A stretch of DNA of 64,000 nucleotides, from NCBI RefSeq assembly GCF_008365385.1, contig NZ_QOVF01000002.1, forward strand, positions 620,001-684,000, in the 5' to 3' direction. Origin of the DNA: Halopseudomonas laoshanensis. GTDB lineage: Bacteria; Pseudomonadota; Gammaproteobacteria; Pseudomonadales; Pseudomonadaceae. The position numbers were made by a program, and so were the translations under genes. This document shows, in pieces, positions 34,021-43,066 of this stretch. Below the pieces are notes generated by a model that made no database searches, was not told the origin of the DNA, and saw nothing but the letters and a program-made list of their open reading frames with translations. Position 1 is the stretch's first letter, and each line of letters opens with the position of its first letter.

Positions 34021-35844
34021 ATGAAACATCCGTTCTGGATTGCCCTGTGCTTCAGTCTGGCCGGCCTTGCCGCCTGGCAGACCGGCACCTTGTTCGGCTA
34101 TCGGCAGGTTGAACGCGAAAGCCAGGACGAGTCGTTTCGCTACAGCCAACTGATCAGTAACGAAATCAAACGCTATGAGCCGATCGTCACCCTGGCCGCG
34201 CAACATCCACAGCTGCGCCAGGCACTGACCTCTCCAGAAAACCCCGCGCTGATCGACACAGCCAACCAGATCATGCAACTGATGGCGGATATCGTCGCCA
34301 GCTCCGATGTATACCTGATGGATCATCAGGGCCTGACTATCGCTGCGAGCAATTACCAGCAAAGTGCCAATTTCATTGGCCAGAACTTCAGCTTCCGCCC
34401 GTATTTTCAGAATGCATTCAAATCCAACACGCCGGCATTCTATTTCGCTCTGGGTACTACCTCGGATATGCGCGGCCTGTACTTTGCCCATGCAGTAATG
34501 GCGCCCGATGACAGCACCAGGCCTATCGGTGTAATCGCGATGAAGATTCAGGTGGCCGAGCTGGAGGCTCAGTGGCGCCGGCCGACCTCGTTCAATCAGG
34601 CAGAAATGCTGATCACCGATGCCCAGGGCATCAGCTTCCTCGCCAGCCGGCCGAACTGGCTGTACCGCGCCTTCGAACCCCTGACCGATGAAGGTCAGGC
34701 GGTACTGCAAAGCGAACAACGCTACGCCGCACAGCAACTCAGACCAATGAACATCACTCGGCTTGGCACGCCGCTGGGCGCATCAGCCAACGTCGAGCGG
34801 GTGGTCATAGAAGAACAAGGCGAGCATCAGGATTACCTCAGTCTGCAAACCCCACTGCCCAACGGCGACTGGACGCTGAGAGTCTTGATCGGCACGCGCT
34901 CGGTGTTCTGGACGCAGGTGCGCTTTCTGATCACCGGGCTGATTCTGCTGTCCGGGCTGATACTGGCCTGGCTGTACCTGCGCGAACGGCAACGTCGCGA
35001 GGCCGAACTGGCGCAACGCAGTGAACAACTCGAGCGCAGCGTCAAGGAACGGACCGCGGATCTCAAGGCATCCAACCAGCAACTGCTGGATGAAATCCGC
35101 GAACGCGAGCGCGCGGAGAACGAGTTGAAGGAAACCCAGCGCGAACTGATTCAGGCCGCCAAGCTGGCGGTGCTGGGGCAGATGTCCGCAGGCTTGAATC
35201 ACGAGATGAATCAGCCGCTGACCGCCATTCAGGCCTATGCGCGCAACAGCCAGCGTTTTCTGCAGCGTGGTGAACAGGATGTGGTGGATGCGAATCTGGG
35301 CGAGATTGTCAGCCTGTGCGACAAGATGGCCGAGCTGACCCGACAGTTCAAAGTATTCGCGCGCAAATCCGAAGGCTTGCCATCCCAGGTGGATCTGCGT
35401 TTGCCGATTGATGCCGCACTGAAGATCATCCGCGCCCAGGACAGCAGCAATGGCATACTGATCGAGTGGCAGCGCCCCGCTACAGCGGTGATGGTGCACG
35501 GTGACCTGATCCGCATAGAGCAGGTAATGGTCAACCTGATCGCCAACGCGGTTCAGGCCGTAGAGCGCAGCACCGCACCCGAGATTCATATACAGCTCAA
35601 GGTCCAGGGGCAGCAGATCGAGTGTCTGGTGCGTGATAATGGCTCCGGCCTGCCGGCCAATACCGAACAGATCTTCGAGCCGTTCTTCACTACCAAGTCG
35701 ATGAAACAGGGCCTGGGTCTGGGGCTGTCGATCTCGCGTCAGATCATGGATGCCTTGGGTGGCAGACTGGTTGGGCAGAATCGGCCAGATACCCAGGGCG
35801 CCGAGTTTATACTGACCTTTCAAACGCGCTCAAAAACGGATTAA
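34021..35844 (+). CDS. DctB-like sensor histidine kinase
   Basis: A 607-residue inner-membrane kinase. TM1 is at about 5-20 and TM2 at 303-320, enclosing a double-Cache periplasmic sensor of about 280 residues with the DctB-type VYLMDHQGLTIAASN, NFSFRPYFQNA and GLYFAHAVM features. A coiled-coil (325-372) leads to a HisKA with His394 in GLNHEMNQPLTAIQAYA, the DctB-type H-box, and an HATPase (NLIANAVQAVE, DNGSGL, GLGLGLSISR). The true start MKHPFW is at 34021; an upstream in-frame start at 33952 falls in the terminator hairpin. It is 3 bp from the regulator gene and next to the TAXI transporter whose substrate it probably senses. Confidence 0.9.
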   Translation: MKHPFWIALCFSLAGLAAWQTGTLFGYRQVERESQDESFRYSQLISNEIKRYEPIVTLAAQHPQLRQALTSPENPALIDTANQIMQLMADIVASSDVYLMDHQGLTIAASNYQQSANFIGQNFSFRPYFQNAFKSNTPAFYFALGTTSDMRGLYFAHAVMAPDDSTRPIGVIAMKIQVAELEAQWRRPTSFNQAEMLITDAQGISFLASRPNWLYRAFEPLTDEGQAVLQSEQRYAAQQLRPMNITRLGTPLGASANVERVVIEEQGEHQDYLSLQTPLPNGDWTLRVLIGTRSVFWTQVRFLITGLILLSGLILAWLYLRERQRREAELAQRSEQLERSVKERTADLKASNQQLLDEIRERERAENELKETQRELIQAAKLAVLGQMSAGLNHEMNQPLTAIQAYARNSQRFLQRGEQDVVDANLGEIVSLCDKMAELTRQFKVFARKSEGLPSQVDLRLPIDAALKIIRAQDSSNGILIEWQRPATAVMVHGDLIRIEQVMVNLIANAVQAVERSTAPEIHIQLKVQGQQIECLVRDNGSGLPANTEQIFEPFFTTKSMKQGLGLGLSISRQIMDALGGRLVGQNRPDTQGAEFILTFQTRSKTD

Positions 35845-35847
35845 CCC

Positions 35848-37200
35848 ATGCCAGCACCAGACATCCTCTTTATCGACGACGATGCGGACATTCGCCAGGT
35901 TGTGGCGCAAACCCTGTCGCTTGAGGATCTCAGCGTCCGCTGTTTTAGCGACGGCGCCAGCGCGCTGGCTTATATCGACCGGGAATTTGCCGGCATCGTG
36001 CTGTGCGACTACCACATGCCCGGCCTGGACGGATTGGCCGTACTGCAGGCGGTCCAGGCGCTGGACGCGAGTATCCCGGTGATTATTCTGACCGGCCAGG
36101 GCGACATCAGCACTGCCGTCAGCGCCATGCGCCAGGGCGCTTATGACTTTATCGAGAAGCCCTTTCACCATGACGGTTTGATCGAAATACTCAAGCGCGC
36201 ATTGGAAAAGCGCCAACTGGCGCTGGAGAATCGGCAGCTCAAGGCGCAGCTACGCACCTTGACCCGACCCGGCCCACGGCTGCTCGGATCATCGCCGAGC
36301 ATGCAGCGGGTGATATCCATGCTAGATCCGTTGCTCGACACCAATGCCGATATCCTGCTGCGCGGCGAAACCGGCTCCGGCAAGGACGCCATTGCCCGTT
36401 ACATCCATGAGAACAGCAATCGCAGCGAGCACAATTTCGTTGCCATCAATTGTGGCGCGGTACCGGAAAGCCTGATCGAGAGCGAGCTGTTCGGCCATGA
36501 GGCCGGCGCCTTTACCGGTGCCGAGAAGCGCCGGATCGGCAAGTTCGAATACGCACACAAGGGCACCTTGTTTCTCGACGAGCTGGAAAGCATGCCGCTG
36601 GCCCTGCAGGTAAAACTGCTACGCGTTCTGGAAGAGCGCAAGGTGGAAAGACTCGGGAGCAATCAGCAGATAGCGGTGGACGTGCGCATCATCGCCGCCA
36701 CCAAATCGGATCTGAAGGCGCAAAGCGATGCCGGTGAATTCCGCGCGGATCTGTTCTACCGGCTCAACGTGGTGCAGATCGATATTCCGCCGCTGCGCGA
36801 GCGCAAGCAGGACGTGCCTTTGCTGTTCCACCACTTTGCACTGATTGCCGCGTCTCGCTACGACCGCGAAAGCATTCCGCTGGACGCCAGCCAGGCTGCG
36901 GCATTGATGCAGCATGATTGGCCGGGCAATGTCCGTGAGTTGCGCAATCTGGCTGAACGCTACGTCCTGATGGGCGACTCGGCGCTGACGGCGCCGCAAT
37001 CTGATCGCCCGGCCAGCGGCTCTAACCAGCAAACCCTGGCAGAGATGCTTGATGCCTATGAACAGAGTCTGATTTCCAGCGCCTTGCAAGCCTGCCAGGG
37101 CAGCATCAAGGAAGTGATGATGCAGCTCGGCCTGGCACGCAAAACACTCTACGACAAGATGAAGAGGCATGGCCTGGACAAGGCCGATTTCAAGGACTGA
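35848..37200 (+). CDS. DctD-like sigma-54-dependent response regulator
   Basis: A 450-residue activator. The receiver has IDDDAD at 9-14 and Asp54 in VLCDYHMPGLDG. The AAA+ domain shows Walker A GETGSGKD at 173-180, the sigma-54 contact loop GAFTGA at 220-225, Walker B GTLFLDE, and the arginine finger region FRADLFYRLNV. The Fis-type helix-turn-helix is at the C-terminus (SIKEVMMQLGLARKTLYDKMKRHGL). With the kinase before it, it should activate the sigma-54 promoter at 30580 through the palindromes at 30478-30526; the match of gene content and sites is the basis, not experiment. Confidence 0.92.
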   Translation: MPAPDILFIDDDADIRQVVAQTLSLEDLSVRCFSDGASALAYIDREFAGIVLCDYHMPGLDGLAVLQAVQALDASIPVIILTGQGDISTAVSAMRQGAYDFIEKPFHHDGLIEILKRALEKRQLALENRQLKAQLRTLTRPGPRLLGSSPSMQRVISMLDPLLDTNADILLRGETGSGKDAIARYIHENSNRSEHNFVAINCGAVPESLIESELFGHEAGAFTGAEKRRIGKFEYAHKGTLFLDELESMPLALQVKLLRVLEERKVERLGSNQQIAVDVRIIAATKSDLKAQSDAGEFRADLFYRLNVVQIDIPPLRERKQDVPLLFHHFALIAASRYDRESIPLDASQAAALMQHDWPGNVRELRNLAERYVLMGDSALTAPQSDRPASGSNQQTLAEMLDAYEQSLISSALQACQGSIKEVMMQLGLARKTLYDKMKRHGLDKADFKD

Positions 37201-37225
37201 CGTCTACACAGCAATAGCCTGCGCA

Positions 37226-37258
37226 CTCGCAAAACCCATGCTGATCGGGTTCTGCGAG
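37226..37258. terminator. Hairpin between DctD-like gene and pelG
   Basis: CTCGCAAAACCC and GGGTTCTGCGAG pair over 12 bp with one mismatch and a 9-base loop, between two convergent genes. No T-run on either strand; it may terminate or protect transcript ends. Confidence 0.5.
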
Positions 37259-37269
37259 GCGTCAGCGCA

Positions 37270-38640
37270 TTAGCGGCTGAGCATGAAGGTGTTGTATTCC
37301 AGATCATCCAGCGTCTTGTTCAGACGCATCATGCCCAGCAGCACGCAACAGGCCAGCGAGACAGTAAAGCCATAACCGTAGAAGCTTGGCCCCAGGTACT
37401 GGCTGAGCAGCGTCAGAGCGATGTTAAGCAGTACGAAGAGCGCGCTGAGTTCGAGGACGATGGCGCGCTTGTCCAGGTAGAAAAACACGTTCAACAATGC
37501 CATCAGCAGCATCTGGAAACTCACACCGATCAGGTCGATGTAGAACAGTGGCAGGTAAAAATGCGAGATACCCAACCACTCCAGCAGCTTCGGGGCAAAC
37601 AGGAACAACAGCACCACGGTGATGCCCTGCACCTTGCAGATCTCTTGCAAACCCTGACGGATCGCCACCGTCATTTCGCTCTTCAACTGGGCAATATGCT
37701 GCAGGGTCTGCCCTTCACGCACGGCATCAAACAGGCGTTCATACCACTCCGCAAAGTCGGTCTCGATGCGCACCAGAAATACCGCCATGCCCGGGATGAT
37801 GGACAGGTACGCGAGAAAGATCGGCAGGTCGTACAACATGGAAGCGCGCAGTGGACCGATAACCTGCTCAGAGGTCATCGGGTTGAACCAGAAGATGAAC
37901 TTGTCGGCCCAGATGCCCATGTTGTAGCAGACGCCAGTCAACAGCAGACTGAGGAATACCTGCTTACGATCAAGGAAATCAAATGCGATCAGCCGGTCCG
38001 ACCGGTATTCCCGGAGGATGTCGAACAGGAACACGAACAGCAGCGTAGCGTGACCCAGCAACAGCGCGAACAGCAGGCCGTTGAGCCCCCACGGGCGCAA
38101 CAGGAACGAGCACACGACCATCAGTGAGTAGCCGCCAAGCATCGTCAGCAGGATACGGTTGTACTGCTTCATGCCCGACAGGAAAATGATCACCAGCCAC
38201 AAATTGCACAAGGTGACGAAGTTGGTGAGCACCAACAGGCGATAGAGAAACGGCTGATCAAACAACCACCAGAGCAGCACAAAGGCGATCAAGCCGGCGC
38301 CTATCGTGGCTATCAGCATGATACCCAGCAGGTTCGGCAGAATTGCCTGGGGCTTTTTTTCGAACAGGCGGTCGGAGACAAACCGGGTAAAGAATACCTG
38401 AAGCCCGCCAGTGGTAATCAGCGAACAGGCGAACAGGTAAGTCGTGGTGACCAGAAATTGCCGAACCAGCAACTCCGGGAACACCACGCCGATGCTCATG
38501 ATACCAATCAGCATCACACTGATGATCGACAGGACCCAGGGGCCCGCGCTCAGCAAACCCGCGTAGACGTAGGCCCGCAGCGTAGACGAGTAGGAATCCC
38601 GCGCCAGAATCTTGCGCAGTTCAAAACCGATCCCTGCCAT
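37270..38640 (-). CDS. pelG: Pel polysaccharide membrane transporter PelG
   Basis: A 456-residue inner-membrane protein with about twelve helices, exactly the length of P. aeruginosa PelG. It opens with MAGIGFELRKILARDSYSSTLRAYVYAGLLSAGPWVLSI, the conserved PelG N-terminus, and carries a cytoplasmic loop with FLDRKQVF. It is related to Wzx/MATE-type exporters and works with PelD, PelE and PelF in the inner-membrane synthase complex. It is the last gene of the pel operon; its ATG is directly next to the pelF stop. Confidence 0.95.
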   Translation of the reverse strand: MAGIGFELRKILARDSYSSTLRAYVYAGLLSAGPWVLSIISVMLIGIMSIGVVFPELLVRQFLVTTTYLFACSLITTGGLQVFFTRFVSDRLFEKKPQAILPNLLGIMLIATIGAGLIAFVLLWWLFDQPFLYRLLVLTNFVTLCNLWLVIIFLSGMKQYNRILLTMLGGYSLMVVCSFLLRPWGLNGLLFALLLGHATLLFVFLFDILREYRSDRLIAFDFLDRKQVFLSLLLTGVCYNMGIWADKFIFWFNPMTSEQVIGPLRASMLYDLPIFLAYLSIIPGMAVFLVRIETDFAEWYERLFDAVREGQTLQHIAQLKSEMTVAIRQGLQEICKVQGITVVLLFLFAPKLLEWLGISHFYLPLFYIDLIGVSFQMLLMALLNVFFYLDKRAIVLELSALFVLLNIALTLLSQYLGPSFYGYGFTVSLACCVLLGMMRLNKTLDDLEYNTFMLSR

Positions 38641-40179
38641 TTAGAGAGTCCCCATTGAGGTGCTGTAAAGCTTGCGGTAACGCTCGAGCATCAACGCTTC
38701 GCCATAGTAACGGTTGGCCCGCGCGACGCCCGCGGTTTGCGCGGCTTTCCAGCGGTCAGGATTACGCAGCAAGCCGAGGACAGCACGGCCTGTGGCCTGA
38801 GGATCGGCAATCGCGACCACTTCGCCGGCCTGACCCAGATCGCGGTCTTCTGCGGTGCCACCTTCGATCAACTCGCGGCAGGAGCCGACATCGCTACTGA
38901 CTACCGGCGTTCCGGCGCACCAGGCTTCGAGAATCACCAGCGGCTGCGCTTCACTGATCGAGGTCAGGACCATGACGCCGAGCTTGGGCATGATCTCATC
39001 GATCTTCTGAAACCCGAGAAAGTGCACATTGTTTTCCAGGCCCATGCTGCTGACCAGGCTGCGGCACTCGGATGCATATTCGGCATCTTCGTCCTCAGGC
39101 CCGATGATCCAGCCTTCGGTTTCAGGCAACTCGGTGACCACCGAGCGCATGGCGCGAACGAAGGTTTTCACGTCCTTGATCGGCACGACCCGGCCAATCA
39201 TGCCAACCACCGGGGCGATACCCGGCGGACGACTTTCACGCAACGGATTCCAGCGCGGCAGATCAATGCCATTGGGGATAACGCGAGTACGCTCTGGATC
39301 GGCTCCATCAAGGATCTGACGCTGACGGTTACCGTCATACAGGGCGATGATCGGATCGGCGTTGCGATAGACCAGCAAACCGATGCGTTCAAAAAACCGG
39401 ATCCATAGCGAGCGAATGTAACCTGAGCTGGGATCCAGACTGCTGTTCAACGCTTCATCAGCGTTTTCAGCTACCCAACTGGCCTGGGCCAGGTCGATCT
39501 TGCGCTCTTTGGTGTAGATGCCGTGTTCACTGAGGATGAACTTGCATTGCCAGCGCTGCTTGAGAATACAGCCGGCAAGACCTGCATACCCGGTCGATAT
39601 GGCGTGTAACAGCCGCGCCCTGGGCATGCGGCGCGCCGTCTCGGCGAGCATGACCATGGGCGACTGCATGGTGCGCATGGTCCAGAAATAGTTGATAAAT
39701 GACGGATCACTGCAATGCTGCAAATAGCCGTCGGTAATGGCTTCCCAATTGGCTCTGCTGCGCAATACGTCCTGCATGGTCAATTGACCGCTGGCCAGGG
39801 CATCGAGTACCGCATCGCCGGTTGCATCCTCTGGTTTCTGCGGATGGTGGAAATAGCGATACATGTTTTCCAGATCCTGTACCGATCCCTCCGAGGCCTG
39901 CTTGGCGGTGCGCGCTGGAAAATGCCAGGCATCTTCGATGAAGACTTCTTCGATGTGCACCACGTTGGCGGGCATTTCATAATGGCGCTGGCTGTAGGAT
40001 TCGCGTTGGCCACCAATAAACAGAACCGAGAAGGTCACCTCAGGCAGACCAAGGATCAGTTGATTGATCCAGCTCGATACACCGCCGCGAACATAGGGCC
40101 AGGTGCCTTCGAGCAACAGACATACATCCGCCTGACCGCCATGAGCAACCAATTGACCCGTCTTGTGCCGATCACTCAT
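38641..40179 (-). CDS. pelF: Pel polysaccharide glycosyltransferase PelF
   Basis: A 512-residue cytoplasmic GT4-family glycosyltransferase that polymerises the Pel chain from UDP-sugars (UDP-GalNAc/GlcNAc in P. aeruginosa). Visible marks: VCLLLEGTWPYVRGGVSSWINQLI at the N-terminus (DUF3492 domain), the mid-protein VGMIGRVVPIKDVKTFVRAM, and the EX7E-type SISEAQPLVILEAWCAGTPVVSSDVGSCRELIEG near residue 410-445. It overlaps pelE by 4 bp. The length is close to the 507 residues of P. aeruginosa. Confidence 0.95.
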   Translation of the reverse strand: MSDRHKTGQLVAHGGQADVCLLLEGTWPYVRGGVSSWINQLILGLPEVTFSVLFIGGQRESYSQRHYEMPANVVHIEEVFIEDAWHFPARTAKQASEGSVQDLENMYRYFHHPQKPEDATGDAVLDALASGQLTMQDVLRSRANWEAITDGYLQHCSDPSFINYFWTMRTMQSPMVMLAETARRMPRARLLHAISTGYAGLAGCILKQRWQCKFILSEHGIYTKERKIDLAQASWVAENADEALNSSLDPSSGYIRSLWIRFFERIGLLVYRNADPIIALYDGNRQRQILDGADPERTRVIPNGIDLPRWNPLRESRPPGIAPVVGMIGRVVPIKDVKTFVRAMRSVVTELPETEGWIIGPEDEDAEYASECRSLVSSMGLENNVHFLGFQKIDEIMPKLGVMVLTSISEAQPLVILEAWCAGTPVVSSDVGSCRELIEGGTAEDRDLGQAGEVVAIADPQATGRAVLGLLRNPDRWKAAQTAGVARANRYYGEALMLERYRKLYSTSMGTL

Positions 40180-41177
40180 AACCAGTACCTCGCAAGAGCG
40201 GCAAAGGGCGGCCGGGTAAGGGCATGTTCGGGCAGCTTGGCCAGCAATCGAGGTACCTGATCATACTCACCGGCGGCAAAAGCGGCCTCGGCGAGGAAAG
40301 GCGCGATCTTTTCGAACTGAATGCCACCGGTTTGCGCCTGTTGGAAAAATGTTCTGGCGGCATGCAAATCGCCTTGTTCCAGCGCAATACGCCCTGCCAG
40401 TAAATGAATCTCCGGGTTGGACTGCAGCGCCAATGATTGTTCGGCATGTTTGCGTGCCTGGCCCAGCACGTGGTCCAGCACGCTACCCTGGGCCAAACCC
40501 AGATAGGCTAGCTCCCAGTACCAGCGCGCGAGCCCCGCATGAATGGCTTCGCGGCTTTCTTCGGCGCTGGCCTCATCGCTCTGGTTGAGCCGATCCAGCA
40601 AGCGCTCGATCCGCTGATTGATGCCGCTTTCCTTCTGGTCGAGCATCGAATACGCAAGCAGACGGACATCATCAGCAGGGTCGCGCAAGGCCAGTTTGAG
40701 GATGGGCACCGACTCATGTGAAGGCATGCGACGAGTAGCCAGAAGTGCGTTAAGCCGACGTTCCGGATCGGTGGCAAGATACAGCACGTCCTGCAGGCCA
40801 CCGTCCTGAAACATGGGTGAGTGCCTACGCTCCAGCGGGCGAAACGGCAAACCCGGCACGCCCATGGTCTGCCACACTTGTTCGTCGCGTTGACGTTGCA
40901 GATAAAGCGCCGGAAACACCGAAAATATCACCCCGATCATGCCCAGCAGAGGGATGAAAAAGGCGATGCTGAACAGAAACAATGGCGCCCAGGGCAGCGG
41001 CGACTTGTAACGCTTGGGCAGGAAGGCCCACAGAGCCAACGCCAGCAATACACAGGCCACCGCGTGCGGCAGTACTATATAAAGCATACCCTCGAGTAGC
41101 GTCGGCTCACGGAAGATCATCGCCCAACTGAGGGACTCGAACGCCAGCGCGCCGCTAAATAGCAACTTGTTGATCAT
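40176..41177 (-). CDS. pelE: Pel polysaccharide inner-membrane protein PelE
   Basis: A 333-residue protein with two to three N-terminal membrane helices (INKLLFSGALAFESLSWAMIF; YIVLPHAVACVLLALALWAFL; APLFLFSIAFFIPLLGMIGVIFSVFPAL). A cytoplasmic alpha-helical region with TPR-like repeats follows (LARWYWELAYLGLAQGSVLDHVLGQARKHAEQSLALQSNPEIHLLAGRIALEQGDLHAARTFFQQAQ). It scaffolds PelD, PelF and PelG. The start overlaps the end of pelD by 23 bp, as usual for this operon. Confidence 0.92.
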   Translation of the reverse strand: MINKLLFSGALAFESLSWAMIFREPTLLEGMLYIVLPHAVACVLLALALWAFLPKRYKSPLPWAPLFLFSIAFFIPLLGMIGVIFSVFPALYLQRQRDEQVWQTMGVPGLPFRPLERRHSPMFQDGGLQDVLYLATDPERRLNALLATRRMPSHESVPILKLALRDPADDVRLLAYSMLDQKESGINQRIERLLDRLNQSDEASAEESREAIHAGLARWYWELAYLGLAQGSVLDHVLGQARKHAEQSLALQSNPEIHLLAGRIALEQGDLHAARTFFQQAQTGGIQFEKIAPFLAEAAFAAGEYDQVPRLLAKLPEHALTRPPFAALARYWL

Positions 41178-42519
41178 TCAACCCACACTCGTGATAAAGG
41201 AAACTACGTAACCCCTCGCGTCTGCCCGACGGGTCCATCTCGAAGAACATCGCTCGTACGCCAACACTCTCCAGCGTGCGCCCCTGGCCGAAACGTTCGA
41301 CCAACTGATATTGCAGGCGCGTCAGGTAACCGCGCGAGCCTTCTGTCGAGGTCAGCGGCATCAAGACCAAAATGCAGTCATGGCCCCGGCTGTTAACCAG
41401 ATGGATCTGCAGGTCCAGGCCGCGCTGACTATCGGCAAACAACCGCAGCAGTTCCTGGTTGGGATCGGTCAGCTCGAACATGCACAGGCTGGCGTCCAGA
41501 TCATGCTGCTCGACATCAACCAGCGAGCGTCGCAATTGCTGTGAGAAGCTCTGTGCGTCGGCATCATTGAGCTGCAATGCGCTGGCATCACTGCCAAGCA
41601 AATCCGCCACATGACCCGCCAGCAAAGCCAGCAGACTGAGGGTGCGATCGTTGAAGACGAAAAACGGCATCTGCCGAATCGCCAGGAGGCCGAGAATATT
41701 GTCCTCGGTATCGATCAACGGCACACAGACCTGAAGCGACGAAAACTGCTTCTGATCGCCACGCTCGAGCAGCTCCTCGCGAATACTGATCAAGTCACCT
41801 TTCTCGAGACACAAACGCACCATCTGGTCATCGGGATCCAGCGCTTCCATATCGCCAAGGGTCGCCAACGGCCGGGAAACCATCTTCCCTTCCTTGACCT
41901 TGTACAACCCGGCAATGCCCAGCGAGCCGTACTGGCCAAGCAGTGCAATGATCGGCTGCGCCATCGTTACCAGTGGGTCGCCCTGTGGCTTGAGTTCGCG
42001 CATACGCTCACGCAGGATCAGCAATGAGCTACGCAGGCTCTGGTCACTGCCGGCCACCCGCAGCTCCAACCGGTCATGGGATATGCGCAGTATCTGGTGT
42101 GCCCGGGTAAATTCGTCGAGACGATACTGGCGATATTCATTGGCCATCTGCAAGCGCTGCAAGCGTCTATCCCAGAGGTCGCGGAACTCGCCGACGACCA
42201 TGCTGATCACCAGCATCCCGATGATCCAGGTACCAGGCATCCGTTCGTAGGCTGGCAAGCCGGATTCACGCAGCAGCAGTACCGCCGCCACCAGCAGGCA
42301 GGCGCTCACCAGCGCCTTGACGAACCCGTAACGCAGGCCCACCAGCAGGGGGGCCAACATCGGCCATGGAAACTCGTACACCTGCAAGGGATCTTCAGGC
42401 ACAAAGTAGATGCCAAGACCCACCGCCAGTGCGGTTAAAAGGACCGTTTCAACCCAGGCGGCGAGTTCAGTCGCACGCGCCGCGAGGGTAAAGTCCTTGT
42501 ACGGAGAGTCGGTAGACAT
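41155..42519 (-). CDS. pelD: Pel c-di-GMP receptor PelD
   Basis: A 454-residue inner-membrane protein. About four helices (25-110) precede a coiled coil, a GAF domain (about 175-315) and a degenerate GGDEF domain that keeps only the inhibitory-type c-di-GMP site: Arg366-Gly-Leu-Asp369 in DSQRGLDLQIHL, one residue off the RxxD of P. aeruginosa PelD. Binding of c-di-GMP there switches on Pel synthesis. No GGDEF catalytic motif is present, as expected. The start overlaps the pelC stop by one base. With an intact RxxD, this operon should answer to c-di-GMP directly. Confidence 0.95.
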   Translation of the reverse strand: MSTDSPYKDFTLAARATELAAWVETVLLTALAVGLGIYFVPEDPLQVYEFPWPMLAPLLVGLRYGFVKALVSACLLVAAVLLLRESGLPAYERMPGTWIIGMLVISMVVGEFRDLWDRRLQRLQMANEYRQYRLDEFTRAHQILRISHDRLELRVAGSDQSLRSSLLILRERMRELKPQGDPLVTMAQPIIALLGQYGSLGIAGLYKVKEGKMVSRPLATLGDMEALDPDDQMVRLCLEKGDLISIREELLERGDQKQFSSLQVCVPLIDTEDNILGLLAIRQMPFFVFNDRTLSLLALLAGHVADLLGSDASALQLNDADAQSFSQQLRRSLVDVEQHDLDASLCMFELTDPNQELLRLFADSQRGLDLQIHLVNSRGHDCILVLMPLTSTEGSRGYLTRLQYQLVERFGQGRTLESVGVRAMFFEMDPSGRREGLRSFLYHECGLNDQQVAI

Positions 42520-43037
42520 TATTCCAGCCGCATGTCGTCAGTGAGCTCGCGCAGCACTTTCTGCGCGGTGCCGGCCAGGCTTTCGCGCGACCAACCAGCC
42601 CTGGCGCCACTATTGCTCCAGAGAACGCGACCGGTAGCAGACTCGAGTACGCGCAGACTGATACCCACGGCAGGTTCACCATCCAGCCCGCTCTTGTACT
42701 GCCACTCTTCGACGCTGCCGCTGATCACATAGTCGAAGCCCTGACGCTGCGCCCATTCCATCCCGGGGGCCAGGCGCTCGCTGTCGTCAAACAGCATGGT
42801 TTCTTCCTGATCTGCCTTTGGATAGACAACCGGCTGCAAGCCACGCTGGCTGAGAACGCTGAGCAGAATTTGCTCGCTGCGCTCACCCGCCTGCGGTGTT
42901 TGTGAATAGTTAACCATTGGCACCAGCCCCCAGCGGGCGTCCCGCGGCAGCGTATTGCCGGCTTTGCCGGTAAAGGTGCTACAGCCGGTCACTAAGGTCA
43001 GTGCCAGTATGAGGGCCAGGCCCGCTCTCGATTGCAT
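42519..43037 (-). CDS. pelC: Pel outer-membrane lipoprotein PelC
   Basis: A 172-residue lipoprotein (lipobox LVTGC, Cys at about 19), the same size as P. aeruginosa PelC, which forms a twelve-subunit ring in the periplasm under the PelB barrel and funnels the cationic polymer. The start at 43037 (MQSRAGLAL) follows AGGAGAG at 8 bp; the frame is open to 43064 but without a site. An APGMEWAQRQGFDYVISGSVEEWQYKSGLDGEPAVGISLRVL block is typical of the family. Confidence 0.94.
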   Translation of the reverse strand: MQSRAGLALILALTLVTGCSTFTGKAGNTLPRDARWGLVPMVNYSQTPQAGERSEQILLSVLSQRGLQPVVYPKADQEETMLFDDSERLAPGMEWAQRQGFDYVISGSVEEWQYKSGLDGEPAVGISLRVLESATGRVLWSNSGARAGWSRESLAGTAQKVLRELTDDMRLE

Positions 43038-43066
43038 GATGAATCTCTCCTGTTTGAATAACATGA